NCBI GenBank assembly: GCA_902490305.1
Contig: CABUDI010000009.1
Coordinates: 1 to 64,000 of the forward strand
DNA length: 64,000 nt
Direction of reading: 5' to 3'
DNA from: an uncultured Collinsella sp.
Lineage (GTDB): Bacteria; Actinomycetota; Coriobacteriia; Coriobacteriales; Coriobacteriaceae
The position numbers and the translations under genes were made by a program. Shown here in pieces: positions 1 through 10,180 of the stretch. Numbering within the stretch: the stretch's first letter is position 1; the number at the start of each line of letters is the position of its first letter. The notes under the pieces are model-generated. The model saw only the letters and a list, made by a program, of their open reading frames with translations. It was not told the DNA's origin and ran no database searches.

Positions 1-171
1 CATCCGGTCCGACCGGGCCGCGCGGCAAGGAGATATATTGCCAGACCGGAGGGGCCCCGTGGGCGGGAATCTGGGCGTACACATTTCCTACACATCTTTG
101 AATCCGACTAACGTTTGCCAGCCGTTAACTACCGCTCGCCGAGCATCTCTTTATATAAGGCAGTCTCATGG
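1..171. other. left-edge intergenic stretch, no supported gene
   Basis: This stretch lies downstream of the leftward phosphohexomutase gene. It is GC-rich at its left end and AT-richer near 80-160. I see no convincing coding frame, RNA gene or T-run terminator in it. A CAT at 1-3 could be the start of a leftward gene running off the window, but no ribosome site supports it. Confidence 0.4.
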
Positions 172-1572
172 TTAAAGCGGATACGTCCCCCTAGCTAAAG
201 CACAGCCAGCATCGAGCAACTCATCACGTTCTTCCACCGAGAACCCCTCGGCGTAGACGCGCACCACTGGTTCGGTCCCGCTAGGACGGACCAGCAGCCA
301 CGTGTCATCCTCGAATGCCAAACGCAAGCCATCCATATGACTAACGTTTTGCGGCACCTTGCCACAAATCGACTTGGGGTTTACGCCCGGCAGCAGGGTT
401 CGTAACGTTTCGGCATCTTCGGCCTCAAGGCGCAAATCCCGTCGACCGTAACTCGTCTTACCAAAACTGTCCTCGAGTTGGTCGACCAGAACGCCCAAAG
501 GCGCGTCCGTCTTTGCCATAAGCTCACACAGAATTAGACAGGCGAGGATTCCATCGCGCTCGGGCATATGCGCGGCGATGCCGATACCACCGGCTTCTTC
601 GCCGCCTATGAGGACGCCGCCCTTTTTCATCTCCGCCGCTATATATTTGAAACCGACTGGTTTGACGGTCACGCGGCAGCCAAGCGCCTCGGCAATGCGA
701 CGCACGAGCGTCGAGCATGAAAGATTGACGACGACGCGCCCCTCCAAATTACGAAATTGAACCAAGTCGCCCAAAACGAGCGCCATGATCTGATGCGGAT
801 GTATATATCTGCCGCGCTCGTCAACCGCACCGATACGGTCGGCGTCGCCGTCGGTCACCAGACCAGCGCAAGCTCCGTCATCGATAACCGTGCGCTCGCA
901 AGCGTCCACCCAAGGCTCAACGGGGTCGGGGCAGATATCTTCTTGGTCAGACGCCTGCCCGGCGTGAATCTCGTGCACCTCAACGCCAAGCTCGCGCAGC
1001 AAGTCGGCTAGATAACCCTGGGCTGCGCCGCCCATGGGATCGACAACCACGCGCAGGTGCGCGCCGCGGATGGCTTCGGCATCGACAAACGATGCCACCG
1101 CCTGCATATAGTCAGGAATGATATCCGCGGTGCGATATTGCCCCTCGATCCCCATTGGCTCGGGAGCCATGGTCTCTTCGAGCTCTTCGATGACATCCTG
1201 GTTGGCGGTCGAGCCGTCACCCATGCGAATCTTGAGGCACAGATAACCCTGCGGATGATGGGACCCCGTCACCATGAGCGCGCCGCACGCCTCACCGTCA
1301 TAAGCCGCCGCCCACGTAAGGGCAGGGGTCGGAACAGGTCGCGAAGCGAGCACGGCGTCCAGCCCGTGCGCTGCTAGCACGCCCGCCGCAAGCTCAGCGA
1401 ACTCGCTCGCCAGGGGCCGGGTGTCGAACCCTATATATACCGTTTTGCCCGGATTGGTCTTTTGCCACAACTCGCCGACGGCATCGGCGATACGGGCAAC
1501 GTTATCGGCAGTGAAGTCCTCATCGACGCGAGCGCGCCAACCGTCAGTTCCAAAATGAATTATCGCGCACAC
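172..1572 (-). CDS. phosphoglucomutase/phosphomannomutase family protein
   Basis: An alpha-D-phosphohexomutase that moves phosphate between C1 and C6 of hexose phosphates in the cytoplasm. The four family loops are present in order: the phosphoserine loop TGSHHP, the Mg loop DGDADR, the sugar-specificity loop GGEEAGG and the C-terminal phosphate loop RPSGTEP. The frame stays open to an ATG at 1632, but the strand complementary to 1580-1587 reads GTGAGGTG, placing a ribosome site 7 nt before a GTG at 1572. Conserved sequence (IIHFGTDGWR) begins right after that, so I choose 1572, giving 466 aa. The active loop is TGSHHP rather than the common TASHNP. Substrate, glucose or mannose phosphate, cannot be settled from sequence alone. 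It appears to be a single-gene unit. Confidence 0.88.
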   Translation of the reverse strand: MCAIIHFGTDGWRARVDEDFTADNVARIADAVGELWQKTNPGKTVYIGFDTRPLASEFAELAAGVLAAHGLDAVLASRPVPTPALTWAAAYDGEACGALMVTGSHHPQGYLCLKIRMGDGSTANQDVIEELEETMAPEPMGIEGQYRTADIIPDYMQAVASFVDAEAIRGAHLRVVVDPMGGAAQGYLADLLRELGVEVHEIHAGQASDQEDICPDPVEPWVDACERTVIDDGACAGLVTDGDADRIGAVDERGRYIHPHQIMALVLGDLVQFRNLEGRVVVNLSCSTLVRRIAEALGCRVTVKPVGFKYIAAEMKKGGVLIGGEEAGGIGIAAHMPERDGILACLILCELMAKTDAPLGVLVDQLEDSFGKTSYGRRDLRLEAEDAETLRTLLPGVNPKSICGKVPQNVSHMDGLRLAFEDDTWLLVRPSGTEPVVRVYAEGFSVEERDELLDAGCALARGTYPL

Positions 1573-1693
1573 GCGCAGACACCTCACAGTGTTTGGATCA
1601 TGGTACGCGTGAGGTATACCCGCAACACGCACTCAGCAACCTGCCGGCACCAGCATTCACCATTTGGGCAAATGCTGCCGAGGACATGCAAGC

Positions 1694-1725
1694 AATAAAA
1701 AAACCGCCCCGTATGGAGCGGTTTT
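1694..1725 (-). terminator. intrinsic terminator after homocysteine methyltransferase
   Basis: Arms AAAACCGC (1700-1707) and GCGGTTTT (1718-1725) enclose a 10-nt loop. Read on the minus strand the hairpin is followed by a run of T, just downstream of the stop codon at 1731. Confidence 0.8.
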
Positions 1726-1730
1726 GCCCT

Positions 1731-2624
1731 TTATATATCGAGCGCCTCGGCCATCGCTGCCGTAGTGATTGCCGTGGTTCCACAGCAACTGCCCACCATT
1801 GCGGCGCCGGCATGTCTCCATTCGATGCATGCGCGCGCGAAAGCTTCGGGATTCTCGTGCCATACGGGGCCATCCTGAGTCTGGACCGGATCGCCTACGT
1901 TGGGACGCACCGTAACGGGAGTAGTCGCCGATGCAACCATCCTGGGCACCGCCGCATTCGCGGCCGCAAGCGAACAGCAATTAACACCAACCGAGTTTGC
2001 GCCGTGTTTTTCGGCGTACAAAACGGCTGCCTCGATGTTGAGGCCATCGCCCAGCAGGTCGCCTTTATCGTCAACGACAAAACTCACCAGAACAGGCATG
2101 CCGTCGGCGGCATCTCGGGCGCCGGCAAGCATGGGCTGCAGATTACGGATAGACGTCACCGTCTCGATCAGCAGACCGTCAACACCAGCATTGAGCAAGG
2201 CGTGCGCCTGTTCGCGCGCAATGCCGCGGATTTCACGATACTCGACAGAGTCCTCGGCAAACCACTCAATACCGATCGGGCCCATCGAGCCCAGCAGTAG
2301 CTGAGGGTGCGCCTGGCGGGCATCGTCGACGGCCCCGCGATTGACCTCCGCCACGGACGGCGCAATCTGGTCGTGCTTGAGGGCATAGCTCGATGCCTGA
2401 AAGGTATTGGTAATGAGCACCTGCGCGCCGGCGGCGACATACAAGCGATGGATACGAGAAACGGTCTGCGGCTCTGCCAGATTCCAAAACGCCGGTGGAA
2501 TGTCGGCGGCATCGTACTCACTCAACAAAACACTGCCCATGGGGCCCTGCGCCAACAAGGTCTCGCTCGACAAGCGGCGCGTAAGTTCCTCGGCACCAAA
2601 GCGGTTGTAATAACTCGTATCCAT
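1731..2624 (-). CDS. homocysteine S-methyltransferase family protein
   Basis: A Zn-dependent methyltransferase of the MmuM/MetH-N-terminal (Pfam S-methyl_trans) fold that methylates homocysteine to methionine. The three expected Zn ligands are visible: Cys216 or 217 in GVNCC and Cys280-Cys281 in GSCCGTT near the C-terminus. Length (297 aa) fits the stand-alone MmuM size, so it lacks the cobalamin and folate modules of MetH. The methyl donor, probably S-methylmethionine or SAM by family precedent, is inferred. It lies 10 nt downstream of a DtxR-type regulator gene and is probably co-transcribed with it, so metal-responsive control is likely. A terminator follows immediately. Confidence 0.87.
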   Translation of the reverse strand: MDTSYYNRFGAEELTRRLSSETLLAQGPMGSVLLSEYDAADIPPAFWNLAEPQTVSRIHRLYVAAGAQVLITNTFQASSYALKHDQIAPSVAEVNRGAVDDARQAHPQLLLGSMGPIGIEWFAEDSVEYREIRGIAREQAHALLNAGVDGLLIETVTSIRNLQPMLAGARDAADGMPVLVSFVVDDKGDLLGDGLNIEAAVLYAEKHGANSVGVNCCSLAAANAAVPRMVASATTPVTVRPNVGDPVQTQDGPVWHENPEAFARACIEWRHAGAAMVGSCCGTTAITTAAMAEALDI

Positions 2625-2634
2625 ATATATCCCG

Positions 2635-3057
2635 CTATTCCTCGACGCTGATTCCCTGCTTTTCGAGATAGGCGAGCCAGCGGCTCATCGTGTCCTCGGA
2701 TAGCGCATGCTCCATCATGCAGGCCTCGGAATCGGCTCGCTCAAATTCGACACCGAGCTCCTGAACCAAAAACGTGCGGATGAGGCGATGACGGTACCAG
2801 ATAGCCGCGCCAACCTCGCGGCCGCGATCGGTCAGGATCACCTTGCCGTAGTGCGATTGCTCGACAAGCTCGGATGCCTTGAGAGCCGAAACCGCTTTAT
2901 TGACCGATGCCTTGGAGACGCCAAGGCGCTGCGCGATGTCGACCGATCGAACGCCGTTGGTTTCCCCCTCTTCGCTTTCAATGCGAACCATGCACTCCAA
3001 GTAGTCTTCGTTCGCCACCGTCAGATGTAGTTCGCGCGAGCTATTTGTCGTATCCAT
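2635..3057 (-). CDS. DtxR/MntR-family metal-dependent transcriptional regulator
   Basis: A 140-aa DNA-binding regulator with an N-terminal winged helix (helix-turn-helix about residues 38-60) and a metal-binding dimerisation domain. It has no C-terminal SH3/FeoA domain, so it is MntR-sized. Probable metal ligands are Asp18, Glu21, His90, Cys113, Glu116 and His117. The Asp/Glu pair resembles MntR, whereas Cys in EACMMEH resembles DtxR/IdeR and ScaR-type regulators. The frame extends to an ATG at 3078, but only the ATG at 3057 has a purine-rich ribosome site (AAGGGACGGAAG). A perfect palindrome at 3111-3130, between this gene and divergent pepT, is a candidate binding site. Manganese or iron is likely; which one is not decidable here. 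Confidence 0.87.
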   Translation of the reverse strand: MDTTNSSRELHLTVANEDYLECMVRIESEEGETNGVRSVDIAQRLGVSKASVNKAVSALKASELVEQSHYGKVILTDRGREVGAAIWYRHRLIRTFLVQELGVEFERADSEACMMEHALSEDTMSRWLAYLEKQGISVEE

Positions 3058-3110
3058 GATCTTCCGTCCCTTCTGCATTCAATGGCTGATTCTACCCCAT
3101 CCAAGCGTCG

Positions 3111-3130
3111 CGGTATGCCGTGGCATACCG
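3111..3130. promoter_or_regulatory. candidate operator of the DtxR-type regulator
   Basis: CGGTATGCC (3111-3119) and GGCATACCG (3122-3130) form a perfect 9-bp dyad with a 2-bp spacer. It lies between the divergent regulator and pepT genes, directly upstream of a -10 element, where a repressor would block the promoter. Assignment to the neighbouring regulator is inferred. Confidence 0.6.
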
Positions 3131-3139
3131 TGCTAGAGT
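3131..3139 (+). promoter_or_regulatory. extended -10 promoter for pepT
   Basis: TGC followed by TAGAGT (3134-3139) fits an extended -10 element. It begins 1 nt after the palindrome, so that dyad occupies the -35 region. Predicted transcription start is near 3146. Confidence 0.5.
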
Positions 3140-3177
3140 TCTTGTTGCACACGACGACCAAGATTGGAGCGGTCTTT

Positions 3178-4425
3178 ATGGAAAACACCACCACGAACCC
3201 CGATGTCCTCGAGCGCTTTTTGCGCTACGTCCAGATCAACACGCAGTCCGAGGATGCAAACTGCGACCAGGTACCCTCGAGCGCCGTTCAGTTTGACCTT
3301 GCCAACGTGCTGGCTGAAGAGCTGCGCGAGCTTGGTGCGGAAGATGCCCACGTGACCGAGCACGCCTATGTCTGCGCGCATATCCCCGCAAGTGCGGGCG
3401 CTGAGGACAAGCCCGCCCTGGGCCTGATCGCCCATCTCGACACCACCGAAGTTGCACCGGGTGCCGGCGTGAAACCGCACATCGTACACTACGAAGGCGG
3501 CGACCTGGTCTGCGGCACGGTTGACGGTAAGCCCGTTGCCATGAGTACCGCCAAGCTTCCCGCCCTGAACGACCTCGCAGGTGAGGACCTGGTCTGCAGC
3601 GATGGCACCACGCTGCTGGGCGCGGACGACAAGGCAGGCGTCGCCGAGATCATGTCGCTTGTCGCGCGTATCGCTCAGGACCCTTCTCTGCCCCATCCCG
3701 CACTCGGCATTTGCTTCTGCCCTGACGAGGAGATCGGCCACGGAGCCGAGCTGTTGGATATCGATACCTTTGGCTGCAAGTACGCCTACACGGTCGACGG
3801 CGGTCCCATCGGCGAGCTGGAGTGGGAGTGCTTTAACGCCGCCGAGGCGACCGTCCGCTTTGAGGGCCAGTCCATCCACCCGGGCGACGCCAAGGGCCGT
3901 ATGGTCAACGCAGGCAATCTGTTCTGCGACTTCAACGCGTTGCTCCCCTACGCGCAGCGCCCGGAGTATACGGAAGGCTACGAGGGCTTTTATCACCTTG
4001 AGGGTGTATCTGCGACCGTCGATCACGCCACAGCGCGCTATATCGTCCGCGACCATGACGCCGCCAAGTTCCAGCAAAAACTCGACCTTATTGATGCCGC
4101 TGCCTCGATGCTCAACCAGCGTCTGGGTGAGGAGCGCGTGACGGTCGAGATTAAGCAGCAGTATCGAAATATGGCCGAGATCGTTCGTGACTATCCCGAG
4201 CTTATTGATGTTGCCAAGGAAGCCTACCTTGCCTGCGGCGTTGAGCCCCAAGTGCTGTCAATTCGTGGCGGCACCGACGGCGCCCAGCTGTCGTTCCGCG
4301 GTCTGCCCTGCCCCAACCTTTCCACCGGCGGCTATTGCTACCACGGCGTCAACGAGTTCGTCCCGGTCAGTTCGCTCGTCAAGATGACCGACGTCCTGCA
4401 GGAGCTCGTCGCCCGCTTTGCATAA
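3178..4425 (+). CDS. pepT: peptidase T (tripeptide aminopeptidase, M20 family)
   Basis: A cytoplasmic dinuclear-Zn aminopeptidase that removes N-terminal residues from tripeptides. M20 ligands appear in order: AHLDTT (His, Asp), DDKAG (bridging Asp), CPDEEIGHG (catalytic Glu and ligand Glu), then a VDGGPIGELE segment typical of PepT and a C-terminal RGGTDGAQLSFRG. The frame is open from 3082, but the ATG at 3178 has GGAG 9 nt upstream and begins at the normal PepT N-terminus, giving 415 aa. It is transcribed divergently from the metal regulator, with a palindrome between them, so metal-linked control is plausible. A strong terminator follows. Confidence 0.92.
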   Translation: MENTTTNPDVLERFLRYVQINTQSEDANCDQVPSSAVQFDLANVLAEELRELGAEDAHVTEHAYVCAHIPASAGAEDKPALGLIAHLDTTEVAPGAGVKPHIVHYEGGDLVCGTVDGKPVAMSTAKLPALNDLAGEDLVCSDGTTLLGADDKAGVAEIMSLVARIAQDPSLPHPALGICFCPDEEIGHGAELLDIDTFGCKYAYTVDGGPIGELEWECFNAAEATVRFEGQSIHPGDAKGRMVNAGNLFCDFNALLPYAQRPEYTEGYEGFYHLEGVSATVDHATARYIVRDHDAAKFQQKLDLIDAAASMLNQRLGEERVTVEIKQQYRNMAEIVRDYPELIDVAKEAYLACGVEPQVLSIRGGTDGAQLSFRGLPCPNLSTGGYCYHGVNEFVPVSSLVKMTDVLQELVARFA

Positions 4426-4450
4426 GCCTGGCTGCATAAGCCCAAAAGAC

Positions 4451-4489
4451 GAATCGCCCCGTCCTCAACCGAGAACGGGACGATTTTTT
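4451..4489 (+). terminator. intrinsic terminator of pepT
   Basis: AATCGCCCCGT pairs with ACGGGACGATT (one wobble) around a short loop and is followed by seven T, 30 nt after the pepT stop. Confidence 0.85.
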
Positions 4490-4531
4490 TGCTGCAACGA
4501 GAACAGGTTGACGCACGCCAGCCTCTTAACG

Positions 4532-4634
4532 CAAGGAGTGTCCCAAACTGCCGGCACATAAGAAACGTCCCCAAGTGCCAAGTGCATCAAGAGTGTCCCC
4601 TTTGACCAGTCGTTTAAGAACGTCCCCAATGACT
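4532..4634. repeat. pair of GTCCCC-core palindromes preceding structured element copy 1
   Basis: Two units are visible. 4553-4579 has arms GGCAC and GTGCC around a core AAGAAACGTCCCC. 4608-4634 has arms AGTC and GACT around TTTAAGAACGTCCCCAA. The core is nearly constant while the arms differ but still pair. A preceding segment, CAAGGAGTGTCCC (4532-4544), recurs before copy 3 at 35416. The structured element begins 6 nt later. Confidence 0.7.
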
Positions 4635-4640
4635 AACGTC

Positions 4641-4802
4641 GCAGGTTGAGGACGGGCAGCGAGCGGGTCGCATTTGAGACAAGGTGACGTGAAACGAAAG
4701 GGCGCTGACCTTCTGGTCGCGCCCTTGAAGTTGAACGTCAGATTGTCCAAATGCGGCCCGCGCAGCGTCAAGCGGTTACGCGGTTTGGTAAAACCGCGTA
4801 AC
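4641..4802 (+). ncRNA. structured repeated RNA-like element, copy 1
   Basis: Starts with GCAGGTTGAG and ends with a 12-bp hairpin. Long stem: 4663-4675 pairs with 4749-4761 (one U-G pair). Inner stem: TGACGT 4685-4690 with ACGTCA 4735-4740. Variable hairpin: AAGGGCGC 4698-4705 with GCGCCCTT 4719-4726. 3' hairpin: 4775-4786 with 4791-4802. The stems match those of copies 2 and 3 despite different sequence, and the wobble pair works only on the + strand. It ends at the base before the stop codon of the converging LCP gene. No promoter was identified. A family called Collinsella-1 has been published, and this could belong to it. Confidence 0.72.
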
Positions 4803-6032
4803 TTAGTAGTTGGCTTCGTAGCCGTTGCCGTCGCCGGTGGGCTCTTCGTAGTAGTCCGAATCGCTCGAATCGCTTGAGTCATCGGAATCGTCAGAGCTGA
4901 CCGATGAGGTTGCGGTGCCGTTAGCGTAATCGTCGGACGTGTTGTTGTTCAGGTCGCCGATCGTAGAGCTGGAGCCATCGGACTGGCCCATGGTATTGGG
5001 GCCCTTGGGATCCTTGCCAGCGTCGACGCGCTCCATCATTTCCTTGAGCTCGTCCTCGTAGACAAAGACGTAGCTCACGCCATCAATCATGGTGCTGGCA
5101 TCGGCATACGAAGGCAAGTTGGCCGAATAGATGCCGTCAACATCCATGCCGCGCATGGCATTGACCGTAGAGACGATGTCCTGAACGCTCATATCGGTCA
5201 CGAGCATGTCGGACAGCGAATTGACGAGGTCGAAGACCTTGGTGGCATCGAAGTTGTTGAGGATCTGGTTGGCGAGGGCGCCGAGCACCTGACGCTGGTG
5301 GCGCATGCGTGTGTAGTCGCCATCGGCATAGATGTAGCGGCAACGGGCATAGGTAAGGGCGGTCGCGCCATCCATGTGCTGCTGACCGGCGGTGATCTTA
5401 ATGTCGAGATGCTCGGGGTCGTCGACATCGTCGGTTGCGTTAATGTCGATGCCGCCGACCGAATCGATGAGCGACTGCATGCCGTCGAAGCTGACCTCGG
5501 CATAGTGGGAAATCTGGACACCGCACAGCTCGTTGACCGCCTGGACCATGGCTTCGGCGCCGCCGTAGGTATGGCAGGCGTTGATCTTCATGGTCGAGCC
5601 GTTGTAGACGACCTTGGTGTCGCGCGGAATGGAGATGAGCGTCGCCTGCTTTTGCGTGGGGTCGATACGCGCCAGGATAATCGAGTCGGCGCGGTATGTA
5701 TCCTCGCCCGGGCGACCGTCAGTGCCAAGGAGTAGCACGTAGAACGGGTCCTTTGCCTCATCGGTATCAACCAGGATCTGGCGCAGGTTGTCGGTAATGA
5801 CGTTGGAATCGCCGAGCTTGCCCATAATGGTGGCAAACCACAGGCCGGCGGCAGTCGTAGCGCTCAGCAGCACACCGAGCACAGCAATGAGCGCAACGCG
5901 GCGAACCGTATGACCGCGACGGCGCTGACGGGCGCGCTCGGAATAGCGGGCAACGTTATCGCGGCTATAAATTTTTGCCTGAGCGCCGGTCGAAGGTCTT
6001 CGAGATTCCGTAATGGGCTTTTTCTTAAACAT
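4803..6032 (-). CDS. LytR-CpsA-Psr (LCP) family cell-wall glycopolymer ligase
   Basis: A membrane-anchored enzyme that transfers undecaprenyl-linked glycopolymers onto peptidoglycan outside the cell. A basic cytoplasmic N-terminus (about 45 residues) precedes one membrane helix (VALIAVLGVLLSATTAAGLW), then the LCP catalytic domain with LLLGTDGR, SIPRDTKV and the arginine-rich RMRHQRQ motif that holds pyrophosphate. A low-complexity acidic Asp/Ser tail ends the protein. The frame starts at a TTG (6038), but the ATG at 6032 has AGG 6 nt upstream. It is 12 nt downstream of murA, so the two form an operon. Structured element copy 1 converges onto its stop codon with no gap. The polymer it attaches is unknown. 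Confidence 0.9.
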   Translation of the reverse strand: MFKKKPITESRRPSTGAQAKIYSRDNVARYSERARQRRRGHTVRRVALIAVLGVLLSATTAAGLWFATIMGKLGDSNVITDNLRQILVDTDEAKDPFYVLLLGTDGRPGEDTYRADSIILARIDPTQKQATLISIPRDTKVVYNGSTMKINACHTYGGAEAMVQAVNELCGVQISHYAEVSFDGMQSLIDSVGGIDINATDDVDDPEHLDIKITAGQQHMDGATALTYARCRYIYADGDYTRMRHQRQVLGALANQILNNFDATKVFDLVNSLSDMLVTDMSVQDIVSTVNAMRGMDVDGIYSANLPSYADASTMIDGVSYVFVYEDELKEMMERVDAGKDPKGPNTMGQSDGSSSTIGDLNNNTSDDYANGTATSSVSSDDSDDSSDSSDSDYYEEPTGDGNGYEANY

Positions 6033-6044
6033 AGGCAACCTGCA

Positions 6045-7328
6045 TTAGTAGATGACGGGATCGGGAACAGTGGCGTGCTCGACATGAGCGCCAAGCGCCT
6101 GCAGCTTTTCGACAAACTGTTCGTAGCCGCGCTTAATGTGATGGATGGCCGAGACCTCGGTCGTGCCGTCGGCAATTAGGCCGGCAACGACGAGTGCCGC
6201 GCCACCACGAAGATCCGGTGAGGTTACCTGAGCGCCGGAGAAGCCCTTGACGCCGTGAATCATGGCGTGGTGGCTCTCGATGCGAATATCGGCACCCATG
6301 CGCACCAGCTCGGATGCAAACATAAAGCGATTCTCGAAGATGTTCTCGGTGATAACGGAGCTGCCGTCGGCCAGGGCGGAGAGCACCATGATCTGCGCCT
6401 GCATGTCCGTGGGGAAACCGGGGAACGGGAGCGTCTGGATATCGACCGGCTTGATGTGCTCGACGCGATTCACGTGGACGCCATCCTCGATGCGTTCGCA
6501 ATCGATGCCCATGAGCTCCATCTTCTTGAGCACCATTCCCAAGTGGATGGGGCAAAAGCCTGTGACGTCGACACCGCGGTCGTCTGCCATCAACGCACCG
6601 GCAACGATAAAGGTACCGGCCTCGATGCGGTCGCCCACCACGCGATGGGTAACGGGATGCAGCTCCTCCACGCCCTCGATGGTCACGACAGGCGTACCGG
6701 CGCCGACAATCTTGGCGCCCATTTCGTTGAGCATGTTGGCGAGATCGACGATCTCGGGCTCGCGGGCGGCATTGTCGATTACCGTGGTACCCTGCGCGCG
6801 CACGGAGGCCATGATGAGATTCTCGGTCGCACCGACACTGGCAAACTCGAGCGTGACGGTGGTACCGTGCAGGCCCTGGGGCGCGTTGGCGTTGATATAG
6901 CCGTGGGCGGTATCGAACTCAACGCCCAAGGCCTCAAGACCCAAGATATGCATATCGATCTTGCGAGCGCCCAGGTTGCAGCCGCCGGGCATGGCGATCT
7001 TGGCGCGATGGAAACGGCCCAGCAGGGGTCCCATCACGGCAGTGGAAGCGCGCATCTTGGCAACGAGCTCGTAGGGCGCCTCCCAAGAATCAACCTGGGA
7101 GGTATCGATCTCGAGCGTGTGCTCGTCGAGAACATCGATCGTAGCGCCCATACCCTTGAGCACCTTGCCCATCACGTGGACATCGGAAATATCAGGCACG
7201 TTCTGCAGCGTCGTCTTGCCCGGCGCCAGAAGCGTTGCCGCCATAAGTTTGAGCGCGGAGTTCTTGGCACCCGAAACAGGCACGGAACCTCCGATGGCGT
7301 GGCCACCCTCAACGCGGATAATATCCAA
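6045..7328 (-). CDS. murA: UDP-N-acetylglucosamine 1-carboxyvinyltransferase
   Basis: Catalyses the first committed step of peptidoglycan synthesis, adding enolpyruvate from PEP to UDP-GlcNAc in the cytoplasm. At 427 aa it is full length. Lys22 in SGAKNSALK and the catalytic Cys117 in PGGCNLG, the residue fosfomycin alkylates, are both present, so the enzyme should be fosfomycin-sensitive by family rule. The repeated inside-out alpha/beta fold is evident from the two related halves. It follows the ATP synthase operon after a terminator and precedes the LCP gene by 12 nt. Confidence 0.96.
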   Translation of the reverse strand: MDIIRVEGGHAIGGSVPVSGAKNSALKLMAATLLAPGKTTLQNVPDISDVHVMGKVLKGMGATIDVLDEHTLEIDTSQVDSWEAPYELVAKMRASTAVMGPLLGRFHRAKIAMPGGCNLGARKIDMHILGLEALGVEFDTAHGYINANAPQGLHGTTVTLEFASVGATENLIMASVRAQGTTVIDNAAREPEIVDLANMLNEMGAKIVGAGTPVVTIEGVEELHPVTHRVVGDRIEAGTFIVAGALMADDRGVDVTGFCPIHLGMVLKKMELMGIDCERIEDGVHVNRVEHIKPVDIQTLPFPGFPTDMQAQIMVLSALADGSSVITENIFENRFMFASELVRMGADIRIESHHAMIHGVKGFSGAQVTSPDLRGGAALVVAGLIADGTTEVSAIHHIKRGYEQFVEKLQALGAHVEHATVPDPVIY

Positions 7329-7340
7329 GGTCTACCCTTT

Positions 7341-7380
7341 CAAAAAGCATGCCCGGGGTGGCTGGGCCATCCCGGGCATG
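7341..7380 (-). terminator. intrinsic terminator at the end of the atp operon
   Basis: CATGCCCGGG (7348-7357) pairs perfectly with CCCGGGCATG (7371-7380), with further pairing inside the loop. On the minus strand it is followed by CTTTTTG. It separates atpC from murA. Confidence 0.82.
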
Positions 7381-7416
7381 ATGTGTTCGCAAATGGTCGA
7401 ACGCCAAAACGTTTGA

Positions 7417-7809
7417 CTATTGGGCAAGCTTGAGCTTACACCATGCGATTTCATTATAGAGGTAGGCGCGGCGTGCATCATCCTCCGACAAATTACCCAG
7501 CTTCTCTTCAAAACCTTGAATATCAGCTTTAACCTTGTCGGCATCGACGGTCGCCAAATCGCAAGCGCGCTCGGCGAGGACAGTCACGACATCGTCCGCA
7601 ACCTGGGCATAGCCGCCGGCCACGGCAAACGTGTGGTCGACAGTGCCCATGGCCTTATCGGAAACGCGAACGTAACCGCGGTCGATTGTGCAGATTTCGC
7701 TGGAGTGAGCAGGCAGAACGCCAAACTCGCCATCCGTGGACGGAATCGACACAAACGCAGCGTCGCCCTCATAGGCGCAGCTCACGGGGCACACGATGCG
7801 GATACGCAT
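7417..7809 (-). CDS. atpC: F1F0 ATP synthase subunit epsilon
   Basis: The epsilon subunit of the F1 central stalk, which couples rotation and restrains ATP hydrolysis. The 130-aa protein has the N-terminal ten-stranded beta-barrel (STDGEFGVLPAHSSE is the typical segment) and the C-terminal two-helix hairpin. It begins 3 nt after atpD ends and is the last gene of the operon before the terminator. Confidence 0.95.
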   Translation of the reverse strand: MRIRIVCPVSCAYEGDAAFVSIPSTDGEFGVLPAHSSEICTIDRGYVRVSDKAMGTVDHTFAVAGGYAQVADDVVTVLAERACDLATVDADKVKADIQGFEEKLGNLSEDDARRAYLYNEIAWCKLKLAQ

Positions 7810-7812
7810 AAC

Positions 7813-10175
<2,363 letters not shown>

Positions 10176-10180
10176 AGGGC

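Noticed and set aside
38..175. TTG-initiated short frame near the left edge with AAGGAG upstream
   Set aside because: It encodes about 46 residues without recognisable composition or conservation, and codon use does not fit the neighbours. One ribosome-like word is not enough.
4641..4802. 3' hairpin of the structured element taken as an ordinary intrinsic terminator
   Set aside because: No T-run follows on either strand in any of the three copies, and the hairpin is one part of a larger conserved fold.
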